From Ehretia macrophylla (taxonomy: Eukaryota > Streptophyta > Magnoliopsida > Boraginales > Ehretiaceae), in assembly GCA_037974665.1 (NCBI GenBank), contig CM075775.1, positions 42,496,152 to 42,560,151 of the forward strand: a stretch of 64,000 bases of DNA. Reading direction: 5' to 3'. Shown here in pieces: positions 35,127-51,299 of the stretch (position 1 is the first letter of the stretch; each line of letters begins with the position of its first letter). The translations under genes and the position numbers were made by a program. The notes beneath the pieces were generated by a model that was not told the DNA's origin, ran no database searches, and saw only the letters and a list, made by a program, of their open reading frames with translations.

Positions 35127-38100
35127 ATGGAAGCGAGGATGGGTGTGTCAGGACACGGCAGTGTGGTTGACGGCGGTGCCCGGAAGTTTATTCACCACCC
35201 CCGCCACTCTCAGCAGTCGCAGATTGGCACCGTCCCTCAGCTTCTCGCCGGTGGCATCGCCGGAGCTTTCAGCAAGACCTGCACCGCTCCCCTCGCTCGT
35301 CTCACTATTCTCTTTCAGGTTCGGCTTCTCTTTTTCTTTCTTTTGTAAATTGACTCTCTCAATTTATGGTTAAAAATGCTCGCAGATTAAGTTTAAGTTG
35401 TTAGATAGGAGCTTGTTTCTTTTTGATTGAGCATTTTGCATGTGGTAATATATCTATTTTTAAATGGATAGTGGCGTGACTCTAACCAACTCTTTTTATA
35501 AGCTAATTCCCATAGTATGTAATTTTATCACCTAAAACTTTAAGCGGTTAGAGAAGATGGTTGTTAATGGACAGCGGCGAGACTTGAACCCCTTGACGAG
35601 ACTTAAAAGCAATGACCTCTACAATAGCATGTAAATTTGTCATCTAAAGGTTTAAGTCTTTAGGGAGGGATTAATTTCTCTTTGATTGAGCATTATACGT
35701 GGAAATATATATATATTTTTAATGGGCAGAGATGAAACTCAAGATTAAAACCCTCTACCTTTTGGTAAGCTGGTTTTGTACCAAGTAAATTTGTCACCCT
35801 ATTTAAAGTCTATCTTGTTTCTTTTTTTTTGTTTTCAACATATTGAAAAGGAAAGAACAATCTTCTTCTGTTAATGACTTAATTGGTTAAGATGAAAATT
35901 TCAGATTAAGCATAAGGGTTTCAAGAGAGTATAAAATTTGATGACCCTTGATTTTTTTTATTTTTTATTTTTTCATCTGCCTTGAGTTCTATTGCTTTTG
36001 TTTTCTTTTTGAACGGTGATTCACCTTTAACCGTGTTTCTCGTTTCTTCGGTTGGTGATCTTTTATAGGTTCAAGGGATGCATTCCGATGTCGCAGTATT
36101 GAGAAAGCCTAGTATATGGAATGAGGCTTTGCGGATTGTAAATGAAGAAGGGTTTAGAGCCTTTTGGAGAGGAAATTTGGTTACAATTGTTCATCGTCTT
36201 CCTTATTCTTCTGTTAGTTTTTATGCCTATGAGCAGTACAAAAGTGTAAGTATATCTGTACTTTGAAATTTAAGTTGTATTCTGCAGCTTGCGAGTTGTT
36301 AAATTTCCTGATATGCATATGTTTTCAGATATTGAAATCTGCATTCAACCTGAATGGTCGTGAAGGAAGTGTGAGTACAGATGTTTTAGTCCACTTTATA
36401 GGTGGTGGATTAGCGGGAATGACAGCTGCTTCTGCCACATATCCATTGGATCTTGTCAGGACACGGCTTGCAGCACAGGTATAAAAATTTTGCTCCTTTA
36501 CTTGCTGAAGCTTCATTTATCTTCTGATGACATCATGCAGAGAATCTTTTTTGCCATTTGTAGATGTGTAGCTATGTTAATAATGTTTGTTTGCCAACCA
36601 GCTTGTAAGTCGAGTATTTTGGTACCTGGGGACCTCTTTAATGACTCAACTAAATCAAGAATGAGCTGAGTTGAGGTCAAACGCTTGCTAGTGGTTTGAC
36701 CCATTAATCTTTCTATGAGTTTGCTCCTGAATATGTTTGCATTGGCATCTTGAGTTAACTTCTGTTCTTGTTCAATCAAGCCATTATCATGTGCATGTAC
36801 GATGGTTAAACAACTTTGGTCTTAGCAATTTAACTGCTCGTATGAAAATTGAGGTCACTGTCCAAAGGTGTAACTGCACACTCGATCTAGATCTTTTTCC
36901 ATTGATGGTGAATTTTTACCGTTAAGAAATTCTTGATCACTTTCTATAATCAATGTTGAGGGTTTTGTAGTTGTTATGGCTCATTCCTTTTGTAAACTTC
37001 ATCTTCACGTGCTTTTCATCTTGGTAGTTCATTTAACTACTCACTCTGCTTATATTTTCAGAGGAATGCCATATATTATCGTGGCATTTGGCATGCACTT
37101 CAAACCATTTGTAGAGATGAAGGTTTTTTCGGTCTGTATAAAGGACTTGGAGCTACATTATTGGTATGCCTTATGCTTTGATTGTCTGCATTTCCATATC
37201 CTCCTGTCTCTAAACCCAGACGACTTCAATGCTGCCGTTTGCCTGAAGTTGAATCTTTTGACATGACGCAGGGTGTTGGACCCAGTATAGCGATTAGCTT
37301 TTCTGTTTACGAGTCTTTGAGATCTTATTGGCATTCCCAAAGGTGAGTATGGACGACGTTGCATTTGATGTTTCTAGTTGTATTTGTTGTGACAGTCCGT
37401 TAATTTTTAATTTTTATTTATTTTACATCATGTTATTTACTGCCCATATCTGTTTTTTTTACTATGATGTGCTTCTTTATTAGGCCTGATGACTCTACAG
37501 TTATGGTCAGTCTTGCTTGTGGCAGTCTCTCAGGGATTGCATCATCAACAGGTGAGTAAAACTTGATCAACACCATGCCTGCCTCTTGGGGGGAAAATGA
37601 CCTACTTATCTTTGTCATCTCGTTCCTTGGCTCATTACGGTTTTATACTAGCATTTTACGTGTTGTAGATTGTAGACTTCTTATCTCACAATGTGTAACA
37701 TATTTTCTATGTTCATTTGACGAGTACTATCTATTTTCCTTTGTCTTATGTATTAAATGTCACATGGTACAGCGGTTGCAGTGCATCCAGGCTATATTGC
37801 AAGAGTGTCTGGATTGGCTTCAGTAACAATGAACTCATCCTAGAACATGAAAACATCTGATTTTGTTTTATTAATTTCTGTCCACAGAATAAAAATGTCA
37901 AAAATCTTAGTTAGGCCTTCATCACATCAATTCTATTTCTTTTTCATGATTCTCTATGTACTGCATACATGAAAAATTGGAGCATTTCTTGTGCGAAACT
38001 CATAATTATAGCTCCTTTGTCATAATTTTCATGATTTTTCATCATCTGTAGTATGTTTATCAGTCTTTTCCATGAAGAATAACAGATCTAATGTACAAAT

Positions 38101-39213
38101 AATTACTCTTAAAAAAAGTGAAAAACCAGAGATTGGAAACTGAAACGCTGTATTGAAATCTAAACACATTATGGAAAGGAAATTTGCCAAAATTCTTTTG
38201 TAGTTGTGAACCTTTTTCGGGTGATAGTAGGGTGTTCCATCTGTCTTATCGATTGACTTAAAGAAGAGATGTTATGAAAGGTTTCCTCCTAAAGAAATCA
38301 TGCAAAAGCTATTTGAAGATGCATTCTTGTGTCATATAAGTGGACAAAATTGTATAAGACAATAATTATTCCTAAACAAGTAACGCAATATTCATGATTA
38401 TTTCCTTTTTGTTTTATTGCATGTATATGTATATATATTTTGTGTACCTTTTGCTGATGTTAAGATATCCATCATTTTCTTTACTCAATTTAATATAATA
38501 TGCTCATCTAGCCAACCCACCCAGTGAAAAGGCTAGGTTTGGTTTAATATAATATACTCATCATAAAAATAAGTATTCAGTCTACAACACATACTTTGAT
38601 GTCACAACTATGCATCAGCATCTTCTTTCCGACGTGTCGTATCATTATGGGACTTTATATACCTTCTTTCAGAATGATCGGATCTCTTCTACTGTTAAGT
38701 CTTTAACGGGCATTTGTACAGATAAACCACTAGCCATATATGTAGACTTCAGATGATCTCCTCTATTGGATCTCCTTTAAAGGGAATTTATAGAATTGCA
38801 ATAATTAATATAAACCAAACCAAGCCTTGTCCCACTAGGTGGGGAAATGTAATAATTAGCATAATAATAATAATAAAAAGAGATCTCTTCTTCTGTAAGT
38901 CTTTCAAAGGCCTCTATAGATTAATAATTCTCTGTTCAATAGTAATGTTCTCTGTCCTCTAATACTCGCAGCAACATTCCCATTGGATCTCGTGAGGCGA
39001 AGAATGCAGCTGGAAGGGGCTGCTGGTCGAGCACGTGTCTATAATACAGGCTTGTTCGGGGCATTTGGACGTATAATGCGCACTGAAGGCCTGCGTGGCT
39101 TGTATAGAGGGATAATGCCAGAGTACTACAAGGTTGTCCCGAGTGTGGGAATTGTTTTTATGACATATGAGACTCTGAAGAAGCTGCTAGCACATGGGCC
39201 CTTAAATTCTTAG
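35127..39213 (+). CDS. Mitochondrial substrate carrier family protein (SLC25 type)
   Basis: Seven exons (35127-35318, 36069-36245, 36329-36478, 37062-37163, 37272-37342, 37484-37551, 38972-39213) have GT-AG introns and open to 333 residues, the usual family length. Three repeats of about 100 residues each carry the carrier signature. Repeat 1 is degenerate (PLARLT at residue 55), repeat 2 is canonical (PLDLVR at 162) and repeat 3 is canonical (PLDLVR at 257). Glycine-rich GGIAGAFSKT, GGGLAGMTAA and CGSLSGIASS segments mark the odd helices. The sequence closely resembles a plant subgroup represented by Arabidopsis At3g53940, At2g37890 and At3g55640. Such carriers exchange nucleotides, cofactors or metabolites across the mitochondrial inner membrane. 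The substrate of this subgroup is not inferable here. The N-terminal 35 residues are polar and variable. Confidence 0.94.
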
Positions 39214-42200
39214 TCATGGTTGCCATTCTTCTGTCTCCAGGCAAGAGTCTACTCAAAGGGCATTTTTGATTGAGGTACAATATTTAACAGGTTAGTTTTC
39301 ACTATATTACTGGGATAAACCCATGGTGGTAGGTTTTGTCGTTGCTGCCATGAAACAGATTCTTCTATGTATAGGCTATCAAATAGGATTGTGTCTGACG
39401 TCAATTATATTGTTTCTGAAATATCTTTAGGTCATAGAGTAGCTACAGGGGTGTCTTTATTAATTTTGATGATGTTTATCATCATAAAGTTTTGTAGTCG
39501 CGGCTGGTTAATTTCCACCCTCTGGTCAAATTCTGTTGCCAAACTCTTCTTTAATCCATATTTGAACAGATTCTTTTATGTATAAGAGTTCTAGCCCAAG
39601 GATACCTTCATCCTTTATCCAATTGCAAGGGACAACACTTCAATTTGGCTGTACGGATCTCACAATGTGGGGCCACCGCCTCTCTCTCTCAGCTGGACTC
39701 CGAACGCCCGGACTGAAACTCTTTCCAGTTGCAAGTGATTGTGGAAGATGTGACCATCAATGCATGACATAATGTTCTTTCAAAGTAATAGAAAGTTTAT
39801 GATTACGCCTTCAAAAGATTGATACTCCCAGTAGATTGATTGGAGTTGGAACTTGGAATGAACAAGCGTTGCGAAAAAGAGAATTACAGTTTTGCTGAAT
39901 CAATTGGTGATGCCTACTTCAGGGCATGTTTGGTTTCAAGAAATATTGACCTGAGCTTTCTACCATGTTTCTTTCTAGTTAAAGCTTATGTTACTACTGC
40001 TAAATCATCTGTTTGCTTTATGGCACCCTATATGGGGTTTTGGTTTCAAGAACATTCTACCAGTTTTTGACGATGTTCAATTTCGACCTGATTTACCGCC
40101 TACATGCCCTTTAGGTTCAATCATTGAGAAGAACACTGGCCCCTGGTCTTACTGTGGCTGCTGGTCATCAGCTTAGGCTTTCGGTATGGAACGCTACCCC
40201 ATTCAAGCACCAGAGTTTTTATTTTTATCCCCCACCCCAACTTGCCCCGACTCACATGAGATTTGACCTCATGTCTCCTTACCTCTTCTTAATCTTTGTC
40301 ATGGAGGCAGTCACTGGTTTAATGGTGAAGAGTAGGAGGCAGGGTTTTGATTTCCATCTCAATGTCAAGTTGTGTGGAATGGTTGAAATCGAGTTTTTGG
40401 GGTTGAAAGTTCCGAGTTCGAATTTTTATTCATTACAAATATTGTCTAGTCTTTGACAAACTTTGGAGCGTGTGTTTGGGTGTGTCATTACATCAGAAAA
40501 TTTATAACCTTAAAATAGATCTAATGTGGTTGTGTTGAAAAAGAATTTTAATAGCTGCTAGACTGTTCGTTTGTATAGAGGATATGCCCCTCTTATGCTA
40601 TGTAATGGTTTTTCATTATGAATATTAACATTTTCTTTAGAAAAAGAATACATGCAGAGCTACAATACTCAAAACAACACGCTGTAATGCATTGAGGTTT
40701 GCAATTAGCTAAAACCTGATCAATATTAATAAATCCTTTTAAGCCTCTGTTAGCAACAAAAAATGGTAGCAGTTGCAGTTCTTTAATTATGTTGCCCAAG
40801 TCAAAGAACAAGAAGGAAAAAGAAAGGGAGCCTCTTTAAATGCAGAGAAATTCTTGCATGTAGCAAACTGCCTAATGAAATACAAGTGAGCCTTATTGTG
40901 TGTGTAATCCACATATATTAGTAGGTTAAATGACCATTTATCAAAGAAAAACACGTCCTCTTAAATGAATTTGCTCCGAGTATAATGCACTCTTATAAAA
41001 AGTAGTTCTTGAAAGATTGTCATAATAATGATAATAATAAGAATGTGTCCCCAAGGCTGGGAACCCTTCCTGTATTTGAGGTTCCGTTTAACCGAGGTTT
41101 TACCAGTTAGTGATCTGGCTCTACTAATTGAGTTTCTCTTGTCATAAAAAAAAAAAAAAAAGGTTGGAAACCAACGACAAAAATGTTGACTTCTAGACCA
41201 AAGTCCAATATTTATTCGAGCCTCCCCTTAGCTGAAGTTGTGGATGGCATTCTGACGTACTTTTGCACATTACCGAACTTTGAATTTTAAATGAATCCAA
41301 AGTAATTCTTTTTATGATGAATTTCTCATTATAAAAAGAGATAATAATATGTCCAACTTTTCACTAATAGAGATCTCTCTCTAACATGTACAAGAATTTC
41401 TTCAATTGAAATTATGTGGACTACGAACTAAAAACATGGTCCAACCCTCCAACTTTTTCATGTCTTATCCATGATTCTCCAATTACACTTTAGGTCACAG
41501 AGCGCGAAAAGGGTGGGTCAAAAGAAGCCATTCGAGATGGCGAAGGACCTTTTTTCAACAAAGAGAGACATTGTTATTATATCTAGGGGCACAAACTACT
41601 CAAAATATGACCAGGTTCATGCAATCCATGGAAAAATGTTTCAGATATTCCTTGGGAACGAAGGATCTTCTACTTCATCGTATTACACATCACTAGTGTC
41701 ATTCAACAGTTATCTATTTCATGCAACTTGGATGAAAGTAAATTAATTTGATCAGGGATGAATTTAAGATTTTTTTTTTTTTAATCCGAGCTATAACATA
41801 TAACTCAACATTTGTATTCATTGTTTTTTTTTTTCTTTCAATTAGAGAGAAATTAATTTTTTTAACTAAAAATACCTTAAAAACGTATAAGAGATGGAGA
41901 AGGGCTCGTGATTGATCCATGAGAGAAGGGCGCTTGACCAATAGGGAAAGCAAGGATTGCCCTTGGGTGATTCTCCTAAACCGGAAAGATTATTAGAATT
42001 TTTTTTTCCTGTTACGATGGATGTGGTTCAAACTTTGAATATTCAATTATAATAAGTTATTATTAGATCATTCTACCTAATTTTTGGTGTAATTTTTTTT
42101 TTTTTTTTGGGGGTCAATTATATTACAAGAATCAACAGATAGATAAGTAGTCTTAGCAAAAAAAAGCACACACATACAAAAAAAAGAAGTAAGTTAAGTA

Positions 42201-42584
42201 ATCAAAATGAATTCAACTTTAAAATTTCAAGTCATGTCGTTGATGATATGAAACATGCAGTGCATACTTTTTAGTTGTTTATAAGAGATGAGAGACCTGG
42301 AAAGGTCCATTTGCGTTGAGATATTAACTGCATATATATGATTGCTTTCAGATAAATCAATCATTTGTTTTGTGTTAAAATAATGCCTCCAGCATTATAA
42401 AGAGCAAATCAGGTGTGAACAAGATATAGAAACACAAAGACAAGGAAATTAACTAGGAGGCCTTAAGGAATGAAACTTAGACCATGTCCCAGTGTTATAA
42501 TTATACGAGAGAATTTAAGTTGACGAGATTTTTTTGTTTGTGTATTCCAACAATTTTTCTTTTTTCTTCCCCAAGTTATTTATG
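39214..42584. other. Intergenic region after the carrier gene
   Basis: Begins with the probable carrier 3' untranslated region. The rest shows no supported gene. A stretch at about 41050-41158 ending CTCTTGTCAT plus poly(A) might be the 3' end of a truncated SINE. Confidence 0.45.
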
Positions 42585-42593
42585 TAATTGAGG

Positions 42594-42985
42594 GGGTAAA
42601 TTTCACATTTAGTCTTTATAGTTTACATATTTTTTTCTAATGTTCTAAAAGATCCATAATAGTCCTCAATATTTACAAAAGTGATTCAAAATAATCACTG
42701 TTATTCAATATTATTGAATATGGTCCTTATTATTTCTCAAAAAATCAATTTAATCCCTATTGTTTCCTTAAAAAAAAATCAATTTAGTGCCTGCAGGCGA
42801 CTCCTATTTGGGGACTAAATTAAAATTTTTAAAAAATAATAGGGGCTAAATTGGCTAGTTTTGAACAATAGAAATTTTTTTGAATAACTTTTGTAAACAT
42901 TAGGGACTAGTATGATTTTTTTGAAATATTAAGAATAAACTTGAAAAAATATAAAAACAATAGGGACTATATGCATAATTTAGCC
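42594..42985. mobile_element. Palindromic Mutator-like element, 392 bp (family A)
   Basis: Starts GGGTAAATTTCACATTTAG and ends ATAATTTAGCC. The arms are mutual inverses around a centre near 42795 (TGCAGGCGACTCCTATTTGG). Imperfect 9-bp direct repeats TAATTGAGG (42585-42593) and TAACTGTGG (42986-42994) flank it. Closely similar to the copies at 43732, 44509 and 62657. Confidence 0.82.
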
Positions 42986-43091
42986 TAACTGTGGATTGGG
43001 AATCAATGACTTTTTCAACACCCGTAAGGTTAGTTTAGTCTTCCTTTCGATGACTCAACAACATGAAACACAAGCAAATGATCATATTGAT

Positions 43092-43607
43092 GGAGAAAAT
43101 GTCACATTTAGTCTCTATTGTTATAAAAAAAAAAAAATTGGTCTTTACTATTTAAAATTTTTCAATTTCATATCTATTATTTTTAAATTTTTTTAATTTT
43201 GTCCCTATTATTTTTCTAAAGTTTTAAATTTGTCTATATTGTTCAAAATTAGTCATTTTAATTCTTATTTTTTCTATAAAAAAAATCAAATTCCTCCCTA
43301 TTGTTTCTTAGAAAATTTTAATTTAGTCTTTGAATAATATAAACGAATTTAAAACTTTTAAAAAATATTAAGGATGGAATTGAAACTTTTAGAAAAATAA
43401 TAGAGACGAAATTAAAATTTTTGGAAAACAATATGGACGAATTGAAAGTTTTGGAGAAACAATATGGATGAAATTGATAAATTTTAAATAATAGGGACCA
43501 AATTGAAACTTTTCGAGAAATAATGAAACAAAATTGATAAATTTTAAATAATAAAAACCAAATTAAATTTTTTTTGAAACAATATGGACTAAATGTGATA
43601 TTTTCCC
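43092..43607. mobile_element. Palindromic Mutator-like element, 516 bp (family A, long subtype)
   Basis: Starts GGAGAAAATGTCACATTTAG and ends AATGTGATATTTTCCC, with inverse arms throughout. Flanked by CATATTGAT (43083-43091) and CACATTGAT (43608-43616), 8 of 9 matching. Same subtype as 63274-63790. Confidence 0.85.
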
Positions 43608-43731
43608 CACATTGATACTTTAAAGTATCCCGAAAAGGAGGCAATAACAAACATGCGCAATTAATGGATTCCCTGATTAATATTAGCCTATCATTATTAC
43701 AATGAGATGTTTAAACCAATATTTGCCAAAA

Positions 43732-44129
43732 GGTTAAATTATGCATATACTCTCTATTATTTACATATTTTTTAAAGTTGATCTTTAATATTTTAAAAAA
43801 TTATATTAGTCTCTAATGTTTACAAAAATGATTCAAAATGATCTTTATTATTCAAAATTAGACAATTTAGTCCCTATTGTTTTAAAAAAAATTTAATTTA
43901 GTCCATATTATTTATTAAAAAATTCAATTTAGTCCTTACATCGGAACCCTATTTGGGGACTAAATGAAATTTTTTAAAAAATAATAAGAACTAAATTGAT
44001 TAATTTTGAACAATAAGAACTATTTTGAATCATTTTGTAAACATTAGGGACTACTATGATTTTTTTGAAACATTATGAATGATATTGAAAAAACATGTAA
44101 CCTATAAGGACTAAATGTAAAATTTACCC
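43732..44129. mobile_element. Palindromic Mutator-like element, 398 bp (family A)
   Basis: Starts GGTTAAATTATGCATATAC and ends AAAATTTACCC, with arms pairing over nearly the full length. The flanks TTTGCCAAAA (43722-43731) and TTTGCGAAAA (44130-44139) form a 10-bp duplication with one mismatch. Confidence 0.87.
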
Positions 44130-44508
44130 TTTGCGAAAATGCTTTCACATGGGATACCTGAAAATTGCATTTTACCAAGGGATGCAAAACTACGAGTTAG
44201 GTTAATAGTGTACAAGTACTAACGTGAGTGGAAGACTTATTCACGTCTTAAATTTGAATTACTTCAGTGACTATTTCTTTAGGTCTATATCCTAATAAGT
44301 TTAGTGTCTAATTAAATTCAATGTCTCTTTTCAACGGACTCATAGATTCTAAAGTTTAGACTGATGCAATTATTTTTTTTGTCAAACTGGTGCAAGTTCG
44401 AAGACTTCGCAGGCGGTCATTTAAGCATGAGAATGTACCACAAGATATCCAACACGTCTTTCACTGATTTGTTCTCTACTGCCTGGAGAGAGGAGATAAT
44501 ATGGATTT

Positions 44509-44881
44509 GGGCAAATTGTGCAAATAGTCTCTATTGTTTACAAATTTTTTCAACCTGGTCTTTAATTTTTAAAAAAAATTATATTAGTCTCTAATGTTTA
44601 CAAAAGTAATTTAAAATGGTCCCTATTGTTCAAAACTAGCCAATTTAATCTCTATTATTTTTTTAAAATTTTAAATTAGTCCCTAAACATGCATGAGTCA
44701 CATGTAGGGACTAAATTGAATTTTTTAAAAAATAATAAGGATCAACTTGTCTAGTATTAAATAATAGGAACCATTTTGAATCATTTTTATAAATATTGAA
44801 AACTTTTATGAATCTTTTAGAATATTAAGGATGTCATTAAAAAAAAATGTAAATAATAAGGATTAAATGTGAAATTTACCC
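44509..44881. mobile_element. Palindromic Mutator-like element, 373 bp (family A)
   Basis: Starts GGGCAAATTGTGCAAATAG and ends GTGAAATTTACCC. The arms are inverted copies of each other. Flanked by TATGGATTT (44500-44508) and AATGGATTT (44882-44890), 8 of 9 matching. Confidence 0.85.
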
Positions 44882-44890
44882 AATGGATTT

Positions 44891-49080
<4,190 letters not shown>

Positions 49081-49090
49081 CGCTATGTTG

Positions 49091-49363
49091 GGAAAATTCT
49101 TCTATGAGGCATGTGACAAATCTGTCACAACCACATTTTAAGTTGTTATTTCATAAAATTAATTCACTTAGTCTGTATCGTGCAGATATGTTATATCAGA
49201 ATGTCTGAAATTTCTCTTTTTACTAATTTGACCTTACAGAGTTTTAAATAAATTACTATGATGTCCCACCTATGATAATTGGTTAACATTTGTCAACTAA
49301 TTGAATCACTTTTTGTCTATGTGCATGTGACAAATTTGCCACATAGCTCATAGAAGAAAAACC
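49091..49363. mobile_element. Miniature Mutator-like element, 273 bp
   Basis: Terminal inverted repeats of about 40 bp: the left end GGAAAATTCTTCTATGAGGC then ATGTGACAAATCTGTC, and the right end ATGTGACAAATTTGCCACAT then CTCATAGAAGAAAAACC. Flanked by a perfect 10-bp direct repeat CGCTATGTTG (49081-49090 and 49364-49373). Unrelated in sequence to family A. Confidence 0.88.
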
Positions 49364-49655
49364 CGCTATGTTGTTGATGATATGACTTAATTAATTGGTT
49401 CTGAACAAAGGACTCGAATTTAAAAACTCAAATGTCCGAATCTGGTGTGATCTCTTGTTAGTAGACTGAAAATCAAACATATTACGCTGGTCAAAAAACT
49501 TGATGTTTAAGCTCGTGCTGGAGATACCTACATGGAAATATAAAATATTGCACGAGGTACTTCATGTCTCATTCTTTTAGGAAAAATGAGATAGGACATT
49601 GAATACTTAAAATGTAAAGTCCAAAAACTAGGGTATATCACATAGATCACATTCT

Positions 49656-49660
<5 letters not shown>

Positions 49661-49699
<39 letters not shown>
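49661..49699. repeat. (AT)n microsatellite
   Basis: About nineteen consecutive AT units in intergenic DNA. Confidence 0.85.
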
Positions 49700-49700
<1 letters not shown>

Positions 49701-49889
49701 TAGAGGATGAAATCGAGGTTCGAACTTAGAAAATTTAAGTACAAAAAATTACTAAATGACTATTCTACTCAACTCTTGAGTGAATCATATTCTAATTATC
49801 GATCAAGAGCGGATGCACTCTGTCGGTTGTGGAGGTTGCAGCTTAATTCCATAAAATGGTATAAAATACCTTGACATTTTTAATTTATA

Positions 49890-51299
49890 AAAGAGTAAAA
49901 TTCACCATACCCTCTTGTATTTTGCAAAAGTTGCATAACAAACCATATGTTTTCAAAAGTGGTATAGAATCCCCTGTGTTATCTATAATGTTGCACCATA
50001 AGCCTTCCATCCAATTTTCCGTTAAATTTAATGGAGAATGACATACACACACTTATAATACAACTAAGAATTGCAAAAATCGTTAAAACACATGTTCATT
50101 GACCAAAATACCCTTATATTGTTTTTAACTTTCTTTCTTTCATTTTTTATTCTTGTTTTTACTCATCTTCTTCCTCACCACTACCACATCCCACCACTAC
50201 ATATCTTCACCATAAATAATTTTAAATACTCAACATTAATAATCTTTTGAAAATTCTTATAACGAATATATAATTTTCATCTAGCAATTGAACCTTGAGA
50301 TTGAGTTTTAAATTAAGTGTGTGTACATATATATAGAATGTATATATAGATATATCCATCCACGACGAATGGTATGGCATTACACATTGATATTGGCAAA
50401 TGATTCGTGCTGCTATCATCAGCCATCCATAATGGATGGTTTAGTTAAAAAAGATATAAAATGAAAAAAGATTTGGTTTTGAATTAAACCCTGTTTTTTT
50501 GCAAAATTTTATGACTTTAAAATGCTTATTGTCTTTGACCAAAAAAAAAATGCTTGTTGTCGTGTATTACTTTAATGGATCATCGGACTAATACATTTGT
50601 CAGTGGCTGGTGGAGGTGGTTGTAGGAAGTGGCGGAGGTAGTTGGTGAAGCTGGCTAGAGGAATGGCAGAGATGGTGGGTTGCAGTGGCTATTTTAATAT
50701 AAAGGATATAGATTCTTTCCTGCTTTAACAAGTTGCAAGAATATTTAGAGCCTAATGGTCAAGTTATTTGCATGCGTGATGAAGGTCGTGGGTTCAAATC
50801 TTTGTGGTGGCAATATGTTTAAAATTCTACCTTTGGTATGTGGCATTACTTTATTGGTCAGACTTGAAGCTCAAAACGAAGTCGTTTGGGTCATCATCTT
50901 CAGCGCTGCAGTGTGTTGATCCTTGAAAAAAACTTCAAAAATTCATATTTTTTTAAATTCTTATTCAAATCGCATAAAACTTGAACCATTAGATTCGTAA
51001 TTTCAAGTAGAATCAAAAGAGATAAAATTTATATGAATTTGTTTTAATCAAAATTTCGTTAATGTGATGCATTATAGTGAAGAAATTTAAAAAGTTAAAT
51101 AAAAATACAAAAAACAATTATTTAATGGGGGTAATTTCGTCTTTTATAGTGTTTGACCAAACAAATATAATGGAAGTTCAGATTGGGGAGAATGTGCAAC
51201 ATTATGAATAACACAGAGGGTTATACGTCACTTTTGAAAACACAAAGTTTATTATATAACTTTTACAAAATACAAGGAGGTATGATGTATTTTACTCAT
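49890..51299. mobile_element. Foldback element with ~170-bp inverted ends, about 1.4 kb
   Basis: The left end (GAGTAAAATTCACCATACC, CTTGTATTTTGCAAAAGTTG, TTTTCAAAAGTGG, ATAATGTTGCAC) is matched in inverse order by the right end (GTGCAACATTATGAATAACA, CACTTTTGAAAAC, CAACTTTT-like, CAAAATACAAGGAGG, TATTTTACTC). The architecture resembles the element at 20127-20957: long arms around unrelated low-complexity DNA with GGT/GGA-rich sequence. I could not find a convincing target duplication, so the exact borders are uncertain. Confidence 0.7.

Noticed and set aside
36737..37826. Short ORFs between carrier exons
   Set aside because: They fall in introns bounded by good GT-AG sites that join the carrier exons in phase.
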